Made by a program: the position numbers and the translations under genes
The notes under the pieces: generated by a model
Databases searched by the model: none
What the model was told of the DNA's origin: nothing
Seen by the model: the letters and a program-made list of their open reading frames with translations, nothing else
Source of the DNA: RUG369 sp050949645
GTDB lineage: Bacteria; Planctomycetota; Planctomycetia; Pirellulales; Thermoguttaceae
DNA: 64,000 bases
Direction of reading: 5' to 3'
Assembly (NCBI GenBank): GCA_050949645.1
Contig: JBMNGC010000001.1
Coordinates: 496,001-560,000 of the forward strand
Shown: piece by piece, positions 39,842 through 48,585 of the stretch
Numbering within the stretch: position 1 is the first letter of the stretch
Layout: every line of letters begins with the position of its first letter

Positions 39842-39949
39842 ATCGAACGTAGGGCTTGGACGCCTTGTTGGCGTCATTTGACGTCGATGCATATTTATTT
39901 GGCGTTAAGCGTATAGGATTTCATTTCCCTTTACTATAGGAGGGTAAAT

Positions 39950-40576
39950 ATGAACAGACGAGAAGCTATTTCAGCAGTCGTTGGCGGCGTTCTTGGTATG
40001 GGAGTTGCACAAACGGGACGCGCAGTTGAACCGGTTGTCTCCACAAAGACTCGCGACGAAGCGATTAAACTCCTCATGGAGGCTCGTCAGGCGCAACGCT
40101 TTACTGACGAACCAGTCTCTGACGAGGATATCAAGACGATCCTTGATATTGCTCGCAACGCCCCTAGCGCACATAACCGTCAGCCATGGTTCTTTTCCGT
40201 CGTGACGGATCGCAAGCTCCTTGCCGAGATTGACAAGGCTGCGAAGGTTGATCCGAACGGACGGTTATCCCTTACCGGATCTCCGCTTGTGGTTTTCGTT
40301 TGCGTCGAACGCAGCGATGTTGCAAAGTATGACTCAGGTCTTGCAGCCGAACGATTGAATGTCGCCGCCGTCCTTTTGGGATACGGTTCTAAAACGGTCA
40401 TGACGGCGGCGCAGGCTGCAAATGAACCGACTTTTAAAGCTCAACTTCGCGTACCAGACGAGTATGACGTTTATACGGCAGTCCTGATCGGCGTTGAAAG
40501 AGAGCGTTCTGTCGACGGCGTGAGTGGCGCGACCTCTCGTGAGCCTCGTGAAAAGAAAGTTGTCTTTATTAAATGA
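39950..40576 (+). CDS. Exported nitroreductase family protein
   Basis: FMN-dependent nitroreductase fold: MEARQAQRFTDEPVSDEDI, ARNAPSAHNRQPWFF (FMN-binding) and VAAVLLGYGSKTV. The first 27 residues (MNRREAISAVVGGVLGMG...) form a signal peptide with a twin Arg, suggesting export through Tat with flavin bound. At 208 residues it is close to the small single-domain type. The usual C-terminal segment reads YTAVLIGVERERS. A strong ribosome binding site (aggagg) precedes the ATG. Its substrate is unknown. It is flanked by mnmG and a bidirectional terminator. Confidence 0.82.
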   Translation: MNRREAISAVVGGVLGMGVAQTGRAVEPVVSTKTRDEAIKLLMEARQAQRFTDEPVSDEDIKTILDIARNAPSAHNRQPWFFSVVTDRKLLAEIDKAAKVDPNGRLSLTGSPLVVFVCVERSDVAKYDSGLAAERLNVAAVLLGYGSKTVMTAAQAANEPTFKAQLRVPDEYDVYTAVLIGVERERSVDGVSGATSREPREKKVVFIK

Positions 40577-40621
40577 CCTAAGAGGAACAACTCTTTTCCG
40601 TCCTGATTGGAAGAGATTAAA

Positions 40622-40656
40622 AAAACCGGTTTCCTTGAGGGGAAACCGGTTTTTAT
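40622..40656. terminator. Bidirectional terminator between the nitroreductase and GH genes
   Basis: AAAACCGGTTTCC (40622-40634) and GGAAACCGGTTTT (40641-40653) form a perfect 13-bp stem. A and T runs on either side make it usable for both convergent genes. Confidence 0.9.
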
Positions 40657-40680
40657 TTTATGAACGGCGCGACGTTGCAG

Positions 40681-42459
40681 TCATTCTGTCGCCTGATAGA
40701 AAAATCGGCTTTCGGGCGCGACGTCGCCTCTCGTATAAATATCCGAAACATCCACGTCGCCGCTGAAATTGTCGAGCCACTTGAAAGAAATGTCATTGAA
40801 GGTCGCGTCATTCGAGAGACCTAATGTTTCGAATGGAACGACAAACATGAGTTCATTTCCTTCAGACTGATATCGGACGGCGCCAGATTCCTTCCACTTC
40901 CATTGTTCTGTTTCTTCTCCGTCGAAAGTAGCGAGAGTCGCAATTTGACCGTCATACTTTGCGCCGATAAGGACGTCGCCGCCGATAAAGCCCGTCTTGA
41001 GGTTGCTGTCAACGTCGATCAGTAGGCAGAGTCCATCTGGTTTGGCAGGTCTAATCGGTTCTTTCGTCTTGAGATAGAAGTAGAAGTTCGAATCGTCGCG
41101 CGTTGCCTTCGAGAGGATCAAGTCGTTCCTACCCGTCTCATTGACGTAGTGAGTTCCTCCGGAGCCAACGAAATCACGCTTGTTTGTTTCGCCCGTCCAG
41201 TCGTTAAAGACAAGCGTGACGTCATTCCACTGTGTGAAATCACCGTCGACTTCGATTGTCTTCTTCGACGCGAATTGGGGCAGGGGCAGAGCGCCCTTAT
41301 ACTTTCGGACGCCCTCGACCATTTGCAAGTAGTAATTGTCCAGGTGTCCGCCGCGCATCGGCTCAATGTCGCGGCTATATTCTCGATTAAATTGGTCGAC
41401 AAAAACGTGCGTATCGCCGCGTGTCCAGCGGCCCGCAATCCACTCGTTCCAGCCCGTTACCATGACGAAATCAGGATCGAGTTCATACGCGCGCTCCCAC
41501 TGTTCTGCAAAATTCAACCCTAGATCGGTCGCGAGATTTTCTTCCAGAATTCCTTTATGGAAGCTACGACCGCGCGCCATCCCCGAGCTCATGTTCTCAA
41601 CATGAGCGTCCGGTTCGCGGCTGAGATTCTGCGCAACGGAAACGTTGACCTGTTCCGCTTTATCCGGATCAGTCGACCAACCATACGGCTGAGGATAGGC
41701 CGCTTCCCAGTGCCACGCTTTCTCCGTATTGACCATCTCAAATGGCCAGTGAGCGCGTCGAAGCGTGAGTTTCTGTTGGATTTCTTCGTTTGTGATAACC
41801 TTAGGGTCGCCAACGAGGAGCGGCTTGCCTTCGAGCTGGAGGAGGAGTTCATCATACTTGCCAGTATTATAGACCTCGTTCCAAAGCTTTTCAGCCGTCT
41901 GATCTGCGTTCGTGTTGATCATGAAGGTGATTTGGGGCGTTTTGGCTCCTTCGGAACGCATCTCGAGCATGACGTCGCAGATCGCTTGGACTTCGCGAGG
42001 ATACGTGACGTTGTTGGTCGTATCGAAGACGAGGAAGTCGATCCCGGCGTCGACAAGGAGTTGCACGTGACGTCTGATAACCCACGGGTCGCGAGTTACG
42101 TAATATCCGTAAAGAGGTTCGCCCCAAAAGACCATCGTTCCATTGGCCTTGGGCCAAAGGTCGTGGACGCTGCGTTCAACGTCCTTGAGATCGTCCTCGG
42201 GAAGCTTATCAAGGAGCTTCATAAGGTCGTATGGCCCGTCGGTCCACGGGGCTTTCGGAACGGATTCGCTTAACCAGAGGAAGTAAAAAATACCAACTCT
42301 TTTGTTTTCACGAATCTCGCCGTTTTCTTCAGAAGATCTGACAACGCGACCCAACCTGTCGACGGCTGTCCAAGGCGTTCCATCAGATTGAGCGAACGCG
42401 ACAGGCGCCGCTATGACAAGAAGGAACGCCGCCAACGATAATTCAAGAAGTCGTTTCAT
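40681..42459 (-). CDS. Secreted glycoside hydrolase family 71/99-like protein
   Basis: A 592-residue protein with a signal peptide (MKRLLELSLAAFLLVIAAPVAFA, cleavage after residue 23). The central part (residues 55-400) resembles the GH71/GH99-like barrel: VGIFYFLWLS at the first strand, DAGIDFLVFDTTN, and FVMVTGWNEWIAGRW, the last typical of this group. Residues about 430-590 form a beta-rich C-terminal domain resembling CBM9/DOMON-type sugar-binding modules (IEVDGDFTQWNDV, LCLLIDVDSNLKTG). Likely acts on an alpha-linked polysaccharide outside the cytoplasm; the substrate is not known. Thioredoxin lies 51 bp upstream on the same strand. AAGGAG precedes the start. Confidence 0.75.
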   Translation of the reverse strand: MKRLLELSLAAFLLVIAAPVAFAQSDGTPWTAVDRLGRVVRSSEENGEIRENKRVGIFYFLWLSESVPKAPWTDGPYDLMKLLDKLPEDDLKDVERSVHDLWPKANGTMVFWGEPLYGYYVTRDPWVIRRHVQLLVDAGIDFLVFDTTNNVTYPREVQAICDVMLEMRSEGAKTPQITFMINTNADQTAEKLWNEVYNTGKYDELLLQLEGKPLLVGDPKVITNEEIQQKLTLRRAHWPFEMVNTEKAWHWEAAYPQPYGWSTDPDKAEQVNVSVAQNLSREPDAHVENMSSGMARGRSFHKGILEENLATDLGLNFAEQWERAYELDPDFVMVTGWNEWIAGRWTRGDTHVFVDQFNREYSRDIEPMRGGHLDNYYLQMVEGVRKYKGALPLPQFASKKTIEVDGDFTQWNDVTLVFNDWTGETNKRDFVGSGGTHYVNETGRNDLILSKATRDDSNFYFYLKTKEPIRPAKPDGLCLLIDVDSNLKTGFIGGDVLIGAKYDGQIATLATFDGEETEQWKWKESGAVRYQSEGNELMFVVPFETLGLSNDATFNDISFKWLDNFSGDVDVSDIYTRGDVAPESRFFYQATE

Positions 42460-42510
42460 ATTTTTGTCAACTCCTTTTTGTCATGTTGAAGTCGCGTTGA
42501 ATTAGGGTCC

Positions 42511-42834
42511 TCAGAGATTTGCGTCAATGAGTTCCTGCAGCTTCGACTGCTTCTGAACGCCTGAAAGGCGAGCGGCGACTTTATTGTCTTTAAAGACGAT
42601 TATAGTCGGCACGACCGAGATGTTCAAATTGGTTGCAAGATCCGTGTTTTCGAAGACATTGCACTTCAAGACAACCGCCTTGTCTTCGTTTTCAGCGGCG
42701 AGCTTGTCGATGACTGGCGATAGTAATCGACACGGACCGCATGTAGGAGACCAGAAGTCGACGAGTACGGGACGTTTTTCGTCTGCAACGAGAGTTTGAA
42801 ACTGATCCTGGGTTAAATCTTTGACTTTACTCAT
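42511..42834 (-). CDS. trxA: Thioredoxin
   Basis: Small cytoplasmic disulfide reductase of 107 residues. The active site CGPC is at residues 32-35, preceded by VDFWSPT instead of the common DFWAEW, and the conserved cis-Pro is in SVVPTIIVF. AAAGGA precedes the ATG. The next gene downstream on the same strand is the secreted GH71/99-like protein; cotranscription is possible. Confidence 0.93.
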   Translation of the reverse strand: MSKVKDLTQDQFQTLVADEKRPVLVDFWSPTCGPCRLLSPVIDKLAAENEDKAVVLKCNVFENTDLATNLNISVVPTIIVFKDNKVAARLSGVQKQSKLQELIDANL

Positions 42835-43060
42835 TTTGACTTTCCTTTGTAGCTGGCTGTCTACATCTAGTGGTCGTCGTCAGGCGGTAAGCCACAATTA
42901 CCGTCTGCAACCACATCTTTCAACAGAGCGTCAGCTCCGCAATCAGTATCTTCAATCGTCCTGACTGTTTTCTGTTTGCGGCTAGGGACGTCTGCTTACA
43001 GTGACGATGCTTCCAAAAGCAATCTCGGCGCCATTAAATATTAAGCTCAAGTCAAAATAA

Positions 43061-43096
43061 AAAAAGCCGCCGAGACTTGCGTTTCAACGGCTTTTT
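43061..43096. terminator. Terminator downstream of the EF-G-like gene
   Basis: AAAAAGCCG (43061-43069) pairs with CGGCTTTTT (43088-43096) over 9 bp with an 18-nt loop. A and T flanks allow use in both directions; it lies 32 bp after the EF-G-like stop on the minus strand. Confidence 0.75.
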
Positions 43097-43127
43097 ATTT
43101 GACAACTGGCGTCGGTTCGCGCCTAGA

Positions 43128-45227
43128 TCATTCTTCGTCGTCCTTGAGGTCGGCCTGCGCAATAATTTCGGTCTGAATATTGCCAGGGACGACGTCATAA
43201 CGAGCGAACTCGATTGAGTAGCTTCCCTGACCGCCTGTCATACTCGCCAGAGCGCGGCTGTAGGTTGTAATTTCAGAGAAGGGGACCTCTGCCTTAACCG
43301 TCTGATATCCGCCTCCCGCGTCCTCAACGCCGATAGGACGACCACGGCGCGAAGCAACGACGTCAGAGTTCACGTCGCCGACGTTGTCGACTGGAACCGT
43401 GACGTCAAGATTGACGATAGGTTCAAGAAGCGCGGGTCGGGCCTTCTTGAAGGTCTCCTTAAACGCGCCCTTGGCGGCAGTACGGAACGCCTGCTCATTC
43501 GAGTCCACTGGATGATACTTACCGTAGTGGACTTCAATGCAGAGGTCCTGAATGCGATAACCGGCGATAACGCCGCCTTCCATGCAGTCGTTGAAACCCT
43601 TTTCAATCGCTGGCATGAAATTAGAGGGAATCGAACCGCCGACGACGGAGTCAACGAACAAGAAGTTGTTTTCAGGGGTGTACTTCATATCCTTGAAGGA
43701 AGGGAAGCGATTCTTGTCGTTGACAAATTCTTCGGGATCAGTACCGACTGGGAACGGATACATACGGATATGCACTTCGCCGAACTGACCTGCGCCGCCG
43801 GACTGCTTTTTATGACGATAAGAGCCCTCTGCATTCTGCTGAATCGTTTCGCGATAAGCAATTTTTTGTTCTTTCGTCTCGAGCTCGACTTTGTCGCGTC
43901 GCTTGAGGCGTTCCTGAAGGACCTGGAGATGCAGATCGCTCATACCGGTAATAACAAGTTGCTCGGTCTGGTCGTTACGTTCAATTTTGAAGGTGGGGTC
44001 CTCTTCGGCAAGTTTGGAGAGTGCGATTGAGACCTTTGCTTCATCGCCGCGGCTCTTCGGGAACGCTGCGAGACTGACCATCGGGGTCGGGAAGGCGGCG
44101 CCGGGCATGACGAGTTCACCAAGCATCGCGTCGTTATAGAGTTCTTCCGTTTTGGTCACAGCGACAATCATGCCGGGCGTCGCTTCGTCAACAGGCGTAA
44201 GTTCGTCAGCCTGAACCTCAAAGAGCTGAGCGATTTTGAAGCCTTTGCGAGCGCCGACGAGCGGAACCGTCATTCCAGTCGTCAGGGTTCCAGAAAAAAC
44301 GCGGAGATAGTTGATCTTTTGGACAAAGGGGTCGATACGCGTCTTGAAGACCTTGGCGACAATGGGGCCTTCTGGGTCAGAATTAAGTTCGACCGACTCG
44401 CCGTCAGCATTTGTCGCGGTGCGTGTAATGGCGTTGGAGGGGAGCGCATACGCGGCGAGCGCGTCCATGAGCTCTTTGAGCCCAACGCCAGTCTTCGCGG
44501 ATACGCAGAAGATGGGAATCAGCGCCTCTTCTTTGATTCCCTTGGCGATAAGTTTCGCCATTTCTTCGTCAGATGGCAACTCGCCTTCGAAGTAACGTTC
44601 CATGGCGGAGTCGTCGACGGAGACGATGGTTTCAATGAGCTCTTCATGGAGCTCATTAGGATCAACAAGAGCGCCTTCAGCTTCCGTTAGTTTGAGGACG
44701 TCGACGACGCCCTTGAAATTAGCGCCGTGCCCAATGGGGACGTTAAAAAGCGCCGCTTCGCTTCCAAAGACGCTTCGGATCGAATCCATCAGCTTGCCAA
44801 ATTCAATGTTTTCGCCGTCCATTTTGGAGAGAACGACTATACGACCGAGACCAGCTTTCTTGGCTTCCGAGAAGACGCGACGCGTGTTGAGCTCCACGCC
44901 AGCGGTAGCGTTGATTACGATCGCCGCCGTGTCAGACGCCTGCATAGCGGAGATCACCCCGCCGATGAAGTCGGGATAGCCCGGGGAGTCAAAGACGTCG
45001 AAATGCTTTCCTGCCCAGTCGAAATTAATGCAAGAGGTTTCGATGGAGTACTTGTGTGATTTTTCTTCTTCGTCGAAGTCGCAAATGCTGGTGCCGTCGT
45101 CGACGCTTGCAGGTCGCTTAACCTTGCCGGAAGTGTTCAGAAAAGCGTCCGCAAGCGTAGTTTTTCCGGAACTGCCGTGTCCGCATAAAACAATGTTTCG
45201 AATATTTTCAGGGGTATACTTCGACAT
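43128..45227 (-). CDS. Elongation factor G-like translational GTPase (EF-G2 type)
   Basis: A 699-residue paralogue of EF-G with all five domains. The G1 loop GHGSSGKTTL is at residues 16-25. G3 is DSPGYPDF where EF-G has DTPGH, and G4 is SKMD instead of NKMD. These changes are typical of the EF-G-like/EF-G2 group found alongside the main EF-G, whose role in translation is less clear. The domain IV region (GSYRHKKQSGGAGQFGEVHI) and C-terminal domain V are complete. The last residues are acidic. The start follows AAGGA, and a promoter 195 bp upstream implies a long leader. Confidence 0.92.
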   Translation of the reverse strand: MSKYTPENIRNIVLCGHGSSGKTTLADAFLNTSGKVKRPASVDDGTSICDFDEEEKSHKYSIETSCINFDWAGKHFDVFDSPGYPDFIGGVISAMQASDTAAIVINATAGVELNTRRVFSEAKKAGLGRIVVLSKMDGENIEFGKLMDSIRSVFGSEAALFNVPIGHGANFKGVVDVLKLTEAEGALVDPNELHEELIETIVSVDDSAMERYFEGELPSDEEMAKLIAKGIKEEALIPIFCVSAKTGVGLKELMDALAAYALPSNAITRTATNADGESVELNSDPEGPIVAKVFKTRIDPFVQKINYLRVFSGTLTTGMTVPLVGARKGFKIAQLFEVQADELTPVDEATPGMIVAVTKTEELYNDAMLGELVMPGAAFPTPMVSLAAFPKSRGDEAKVSIALSKLAEEDPTFKIERNDQTEQLVITGMSDLHLQVLQERLKRRDKVELETKEQKIAYRETIQQNAEGSYRHKKQSGGAGQFGEVHIRMYPFPVGTDPEEFVNDKNRFPSFKDMKYTPENNFLFVDSVVGGSIPSNFMPAIEKGFNDCMEGGVIAGYRIQDLCIEVHYGKYHPVDSNEQAFRTAAKGAFKETFKKARPALLEPIVNLDVTVPVDNVGDVNSDVVASRRGRPIGVEDAGGGYQTVKAEVPFSEITTYSRALASMTGGQGSYSIEFARYDVVPGNIQTEIIAQADLKDDEE

Positions 45228-45421
45228 GCAAATGAATCCTTGTTTCGATAAACGTCGAAAATGGGTCGAGTTCGCTCGAAACAGAACGACTCGACTCCGA
45301 CACTAAAATAAGTTACGTAACCATGCGGAGGCGTCATGGCGCCGCGCGACGGCTGTAGCTTTGCGATTAGAATATGGCCGACAGACTACGACCAAATTTT
45401 ACCGCACGCCACTTCAAGTCG

Positions 45422-45450
45422 ATTATATTCTACCGTCACTGAGCCTTCAA
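45422..45450 (-). promoter_or_regulatory. Promoter of the EF-G-like gene
   Basis: Minus-strand TTGAAG (45445-45450) and TATAAT (45422-45427), spaced 17 bp. Transcription would begin near 45414, giving a 5' leader of about 185 nt before the ATG. The interval 45228-45563 otherwise shows no gene. Confidence 0.7.
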
Positions 45451-45563
45451 GCCATACATATCACAATTTTCAGCATTTTCTCTAATTGTAGCACAGATCG
45501 ACGCCAAGGACGGCGCTGGCATTAGAAAGTCCTCAGAAGTTCTCCCGAGCGGCGCTGACGAGC

Positions 45564-45591
45564 TTTACCATGAATGGATTTGTGGTATATT
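45564..45591 (+). promoter_or_regulatory. Putative promoter of the M16 peptidase gene
   Basis: TTTACC (45564-45569) and TATATT (45586-45591), 16-bp spacer, about 80 nt before the chosen start. Confidence 0.4.
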
Positions 45592-45672
45592 TGGCGCTAT
45601 TCTGACAAGTTTTCTCGAATTGAAAGCGCGCTTGAAAGAACTGCAGAAGTAATCGGGAGAATCTGTATCGAC

Positions 45673-46905
45673 ATGAAATTTCAGAGAACAACGCTCGACA
45701 ACGGGCTCGAAATTATAGCCGAATCCAATGAAGCGGCTCTTTCGACTGCTTTGGGGTTCTTTGTTACAACTGGTTCGCGCGACGAGACAGACGAAATCGC
45801 CGGCGTCAGTCATTTTCTCGAACACATGGCTTTTAAGGGAACGGAACGTCGAACAGCAGAGGACGTCAACCGCGAGCTTGACGAACTTGGCGGCAACTTC
45901 AACGCGGCCACGTCGCAAGAAGAAACCATGTACTACGGAAAAGTCCTCCCTGAACATCAAGAGCGCGCGGTAGCTTTGCTCGGCGATATTCTTCGCCCCG
46001 CGCTTCGGCAAGAAGATTTTGACGTCGAGAAAAAGGTCATTCTCGAAGAGATCAGGATGTACGAGGAACAGCCTCCGTACGGCGTCGACGACAAACGTAG
46101 CGAGTACTTCTGGAGCGGCCACCCGATCTCTCGGAGCGTGCTCGGGTCGCGCGAGTCGGTGAGCTCGCTAACCCCAGAGGTGATGCGCGAATATTTTGAA
46201 CGTCGTTACAGTCCGACAAACGTCGTTTTTGTCGCGGCAGGACAGGTAGACTTCGATAAGCTTACGAGCTGGGTCGACGCAGCATGCGGCAAGTGGAAGC
46301 CGGTCGAGACGAGTCGCGAACTGAGAGGCATGAAGGGCATTCGCGGGACGCATGTGATTACTCGCGAAAACACGACGCTGGAATACGTCTATCAGCTTGT
46401 CGACGCGCCGTCTCTGAGGGACGAAGAACGTTACGCAGCGGCGATGCTCGCCATGATTCTTGGCGCCGACGTCGGCAGTTACGCCTATTGGGAGTTGGTC
46501 GATTCTGGACGCGCCGATTCCGCGCGCCTTTTCTTTGAGCCCTATGTTGATCTTGGCGCCTTCGTCACGTCGATGACGTGTCGAGCCGAGGACGCCTCCG
46601 ACAATCTGCGGTCGTTCCGCGACGTCCTTGAAAATGCGCAAAGCAACGGCGTGGAAGAGCGGAAGTTTGAGCTCGCCAGGGCAAAGTCGCTTACGTCTAT
46701 TGCGTTGAGCGGCGAACGACCGTTGTCGCGCCTGGGCGAGATCGGCGGAAACTGGATCGTCAATAAGGAATACGAGTCGGTCGAGGACTTGCTTGGAATT
46801 ATTCGAAGACTTACGCTTGACGACGTCAACGCCGTCATGAAACATTACAGCTTTTCTGATCCATTCACGATAGCCATCGGCTCGCTTGACTCGCTGGAAC
46901 TTTAG
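45673..46905 (+). CDS. M16 family zinc metallopeptidase
   Basis: Member of the pitrilysin/processing-peptidase family. The inverted zinc motif HFLEH is near residue 47 (VSHFLEHMAFKG), followed by the distal Glu region (EEIRMYEEQPPY). Length is 410 residues, the usual size for a single bacterial M16 unit with two homologous halves. The second half (SYAYWELVDSGRADSARLFF) keeps the fold. I placed the start at ATG 45673 (MKFQRTTLDNGL), where similarity begins; cgggag lies about 13 nt upstream, a little far. No signal peptide is visible, so it is probably cytoplasmic. Substrate unknown. It ends at a strong terminator. Confidence 0.9.
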   Translation: MKFQRTTLDNGLEIIAESNEAALSTALGFFVTTGSRDETDEIAGVSHFLEHMAFKGTERRTAEDVNRELDELGGNFNAATSQEETMYYGKVLPEHQERAVALLGDILRPALRQEDFDVEKKVILEEIRMYEEQPPYGVDDKRSEYFWSGHPISRSVLGSRESVSSLTPEVMREYFERRYSPTNVVFVAAGQVDFDKLTSWVDAACGKWKPVETSRELRGMKGIRGTHVITRENTTLEYVYQLVDAPSLRDEERYAAAMLAMILGADVGSYAYWELVDSGRADSARLFFEPYVDLGAFVTSMTCRAEDASDNLRSFRDVLENAQSNGVEERKFELARAKSLTSIALSGERPLSRLGEIGGNWIVNKEYESVEDLLGIIRRLTLDDVNAVMKHYSFSDPFTIAIGSLDSLEL

Positions 46906-46924
46906 AGGGCGACTTCTAACAAAG

Positions 46925-46967
46925 AAAGAGGGGGCGAACGCTTAACGGCGTCCGCCCCCTCTTTCTA
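46925..46967 (+). terminator. Strong terminator after the M16 gene
   Basis: 46925-46941 pairs with 46948-46964 over 17 bp with one mismatch, core GAGGGGGCG/CGCCCCCTC. The 3' side ends in TTT, with further T after one C. The complementary AAAG on the left would allow partial use by the convergent gene. Confidence 0.88.
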
Positions 46968-47000
46968 TTTTTAAAAGACCAGCAGTTGAACCGTTAAGGC

Positions 47001-48221
47001 TCATTCGTCGTCTTCGAGATCAAGCTCGTCGAAATCGAGATCGTCTTCGTCGTCAAGCTCATCGACGTCAACCCCGGCTTTCTCGGCGAGTCCGGCAATT
47101 GTGGAGGCAAAGTCGTCGAAGACCGGTTTATTTTTAGTCCAGAAATCGCCGTCCATCTTCCACGTGATGGTGGAACCATCGACGTCGAATTTCGTGAAGA
47201 GCGCAAGAATTTCCTTCAAGGACTCGGAGATTGCTTTGACGTCTTCTTCGTCAACCTCGGCGCTTTCGTCCATTTCAATGGCTTGGACAAAGATGGAGTC
47301 GAGGAAGTCGTTAGTCTCGTCAATAAACCCGTCAACAAGTTCGACGTATTCCTCAGCGGCGGCGTCGGAGACAGCGACCGCGCGGGAGACGACTTCGAAC
47401 TTGTCGATATTGACGTCGCAGACGTTGAACTTAACGAGGTCGGCGCATTTGAGGCTCAGATCGCTTGCTTGCTGGACGAAAGCCTTGATCGAGTCGCCAA
47501 ATTCTTCGAGGCCGCCGGCGTCAATCTGCGCGAATGCGTTTTCGAGTTGCGTGTTGACAAGCTCTTCGTTTTTGGCGCTAAGCGCGACGCTTGTGAAAAC
47601 GGCGTCGGGGTCAGCCATGTCAAAGCCCTCTTTAAATTCGGGCTTATCAACGGTGTTGAGCTCTGTGAAACGCTCCTTAACGTAAGCTTTAACTTCGTCG
47701 GCGTCTTTGTCGGCCGGAACGAGCAGCGTATAGAAGAATCCATTGTGGACAAATCGATACTTCAGAGCGGAATTAAGCTGCTGATTGAGGAGCTTCATCG
47801 CAGAACGAGCTTTTTCAAGGTCGTCGCTGCTTAGCGAATCTGTCGCGATCGCTATGTACGGATAGATGGTTTCGTCCGGATCATCAGACTGATCGAGAAC
47901 GAAATACATGTTCGATACGTTGGCGTCCTTGAGCGGCTGAACGAAAGTCGCGAAATACTGTGCGACAAAGACCTGTGCGAGAGGAACTGCCTCCTTGAGT
48001 TGTGCCGCCTTTTCGGTATCAGCGACAAAATAATCAACAGCAGAATTTCCAAGCGTTATCGCCTGACTCGAAAGTTGTTCGGCGTCAAGTTTGTCAAAGT
48101 TGAGACGGAAGACGGCGACCGTTTCCTTTTGAATGAGCGGGGCGTATTCCTGCGCTTTAGTAGTCGCGGGCAATACGAAGGCCGAAATAACGGCGAGTGC
48201 GAGTAGAGCGAAGCGTTTCAT
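47001..48221 (-). CDS. Secreted acidic protein of unknown function
   Basis: I do not recognise this 406-residue protein. It has a clear signal peptide (MKRFALLALAVISAFVLPATTKA, cleavage near residue 23). The mature part is strongly acidic, with two similar-sized halves of alternating helices and strands (AVFRLNFDKLDAEQL, YFVLDQSDDPDETIYPYIAI) and two Cys close together (KCADLVKFNVC). The last 20 residues are almost all Asp, Glu and Leu. No lipobox and no second membrane segment are present, so it is likely periplasmic or released. An excellent ribosome binding site (AGGAGG) and its own promoter suggest good expression. It is convergent with the M16 gene and monocistronic. Confidence 0.8.
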   Translation of the reverse strand: MKRFALLALAVISAFVLPATTKAQEYAPLIQKETVAVFRLNFDKLDAEQLSSQAITLGNSAVDYFVADTEKAAQLKEAVPLAQVFVAQYFATFVQPLKDANVSNMYFVLDQSDDPDETIYPYIAIATDSLSSDDLEKARSAMKLLNQQLNSALKYRFVHNGFFYTLLVPADKDADEVKAYVKERFTELNTVDKPEFKEGFDMADPDAVFTSVALSAKNEELVNTQLENAFAQIDAGGLEEFGDSIKAFVQQASDLSLKCADLVKFNVCDVNIDKFEVVSRAVAVSDAAAEEYVELVDGFIDETNDFLDSIFVQAIEMDESAEVDEEDVKAISESLKEILALFTKFDVDGSTITWKMDGDFWTKNKPVFDDFASTIAGLAEKAGVDVDELDDEDDLDFDELDLEDDE

Positions 48222-48356
48222 TAGCGCCTCCTATAACAAGGGAAAGAATTATGCGCGAAGCGCACTTTCTGGACATGATTATAAGCGAAACGACGCCGAA
48301 AGCGGAAGCGCAACGTTAAACCTGCGCTTCAAACGTTTAACTTACTGACTTGCCGG

Positions 48357-48386
48357 ATTATATCGGAAAAGGGGAGAACTTGTAAA
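48357..48386 (-). promoter_or_regulatory. Promoter of the secreted acidic protein gene
   Basis: Minus-strand TTTACA (48381-48386) and TATAAT (48357-48362), spacer 18 bp, about 135 nt before the ATG at 48221. Confidence 0.65.
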
Positions 48387-48477
48387 GAGCGGTTCTTAGC
48401 GTTTTATCATTTTGAACATATTGCGGCGTTATCGTTAGGAAGGAGACGTCGCTCCAACGTCTCAGTTATTTTTACCC

Positions 48478-48507
48478 CTGACGCATTCGCAAGAAAATCG
48501 GTATAAT
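48478..48507 (+). promoter_or_regulatory. Promoter of the RDD-hflX group
   Basis: CTGACG (48478-48483) and a perfect TATAAT (48502-48507), spacer 18 bp, upstream of the RDD gene and probably serving hflX as well. Confidence 0.6.
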
Positions 48508-48585
48508 CCAAGTAAGAGCGCGCCGTTGGCTGTTCTGCTGCAAGGGACGTCGCGGCTTTCGCCTATGTCAACGAGGATTGTTAAC

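Noticed and set aside
41557..42273. 238-codon plus-strand frame inside the GH71/99-like gene
   Set aside because: It is antisense to a gene with a signal peptide, conserved motifs and a ribosome binding site; no family features in the alternative reading.
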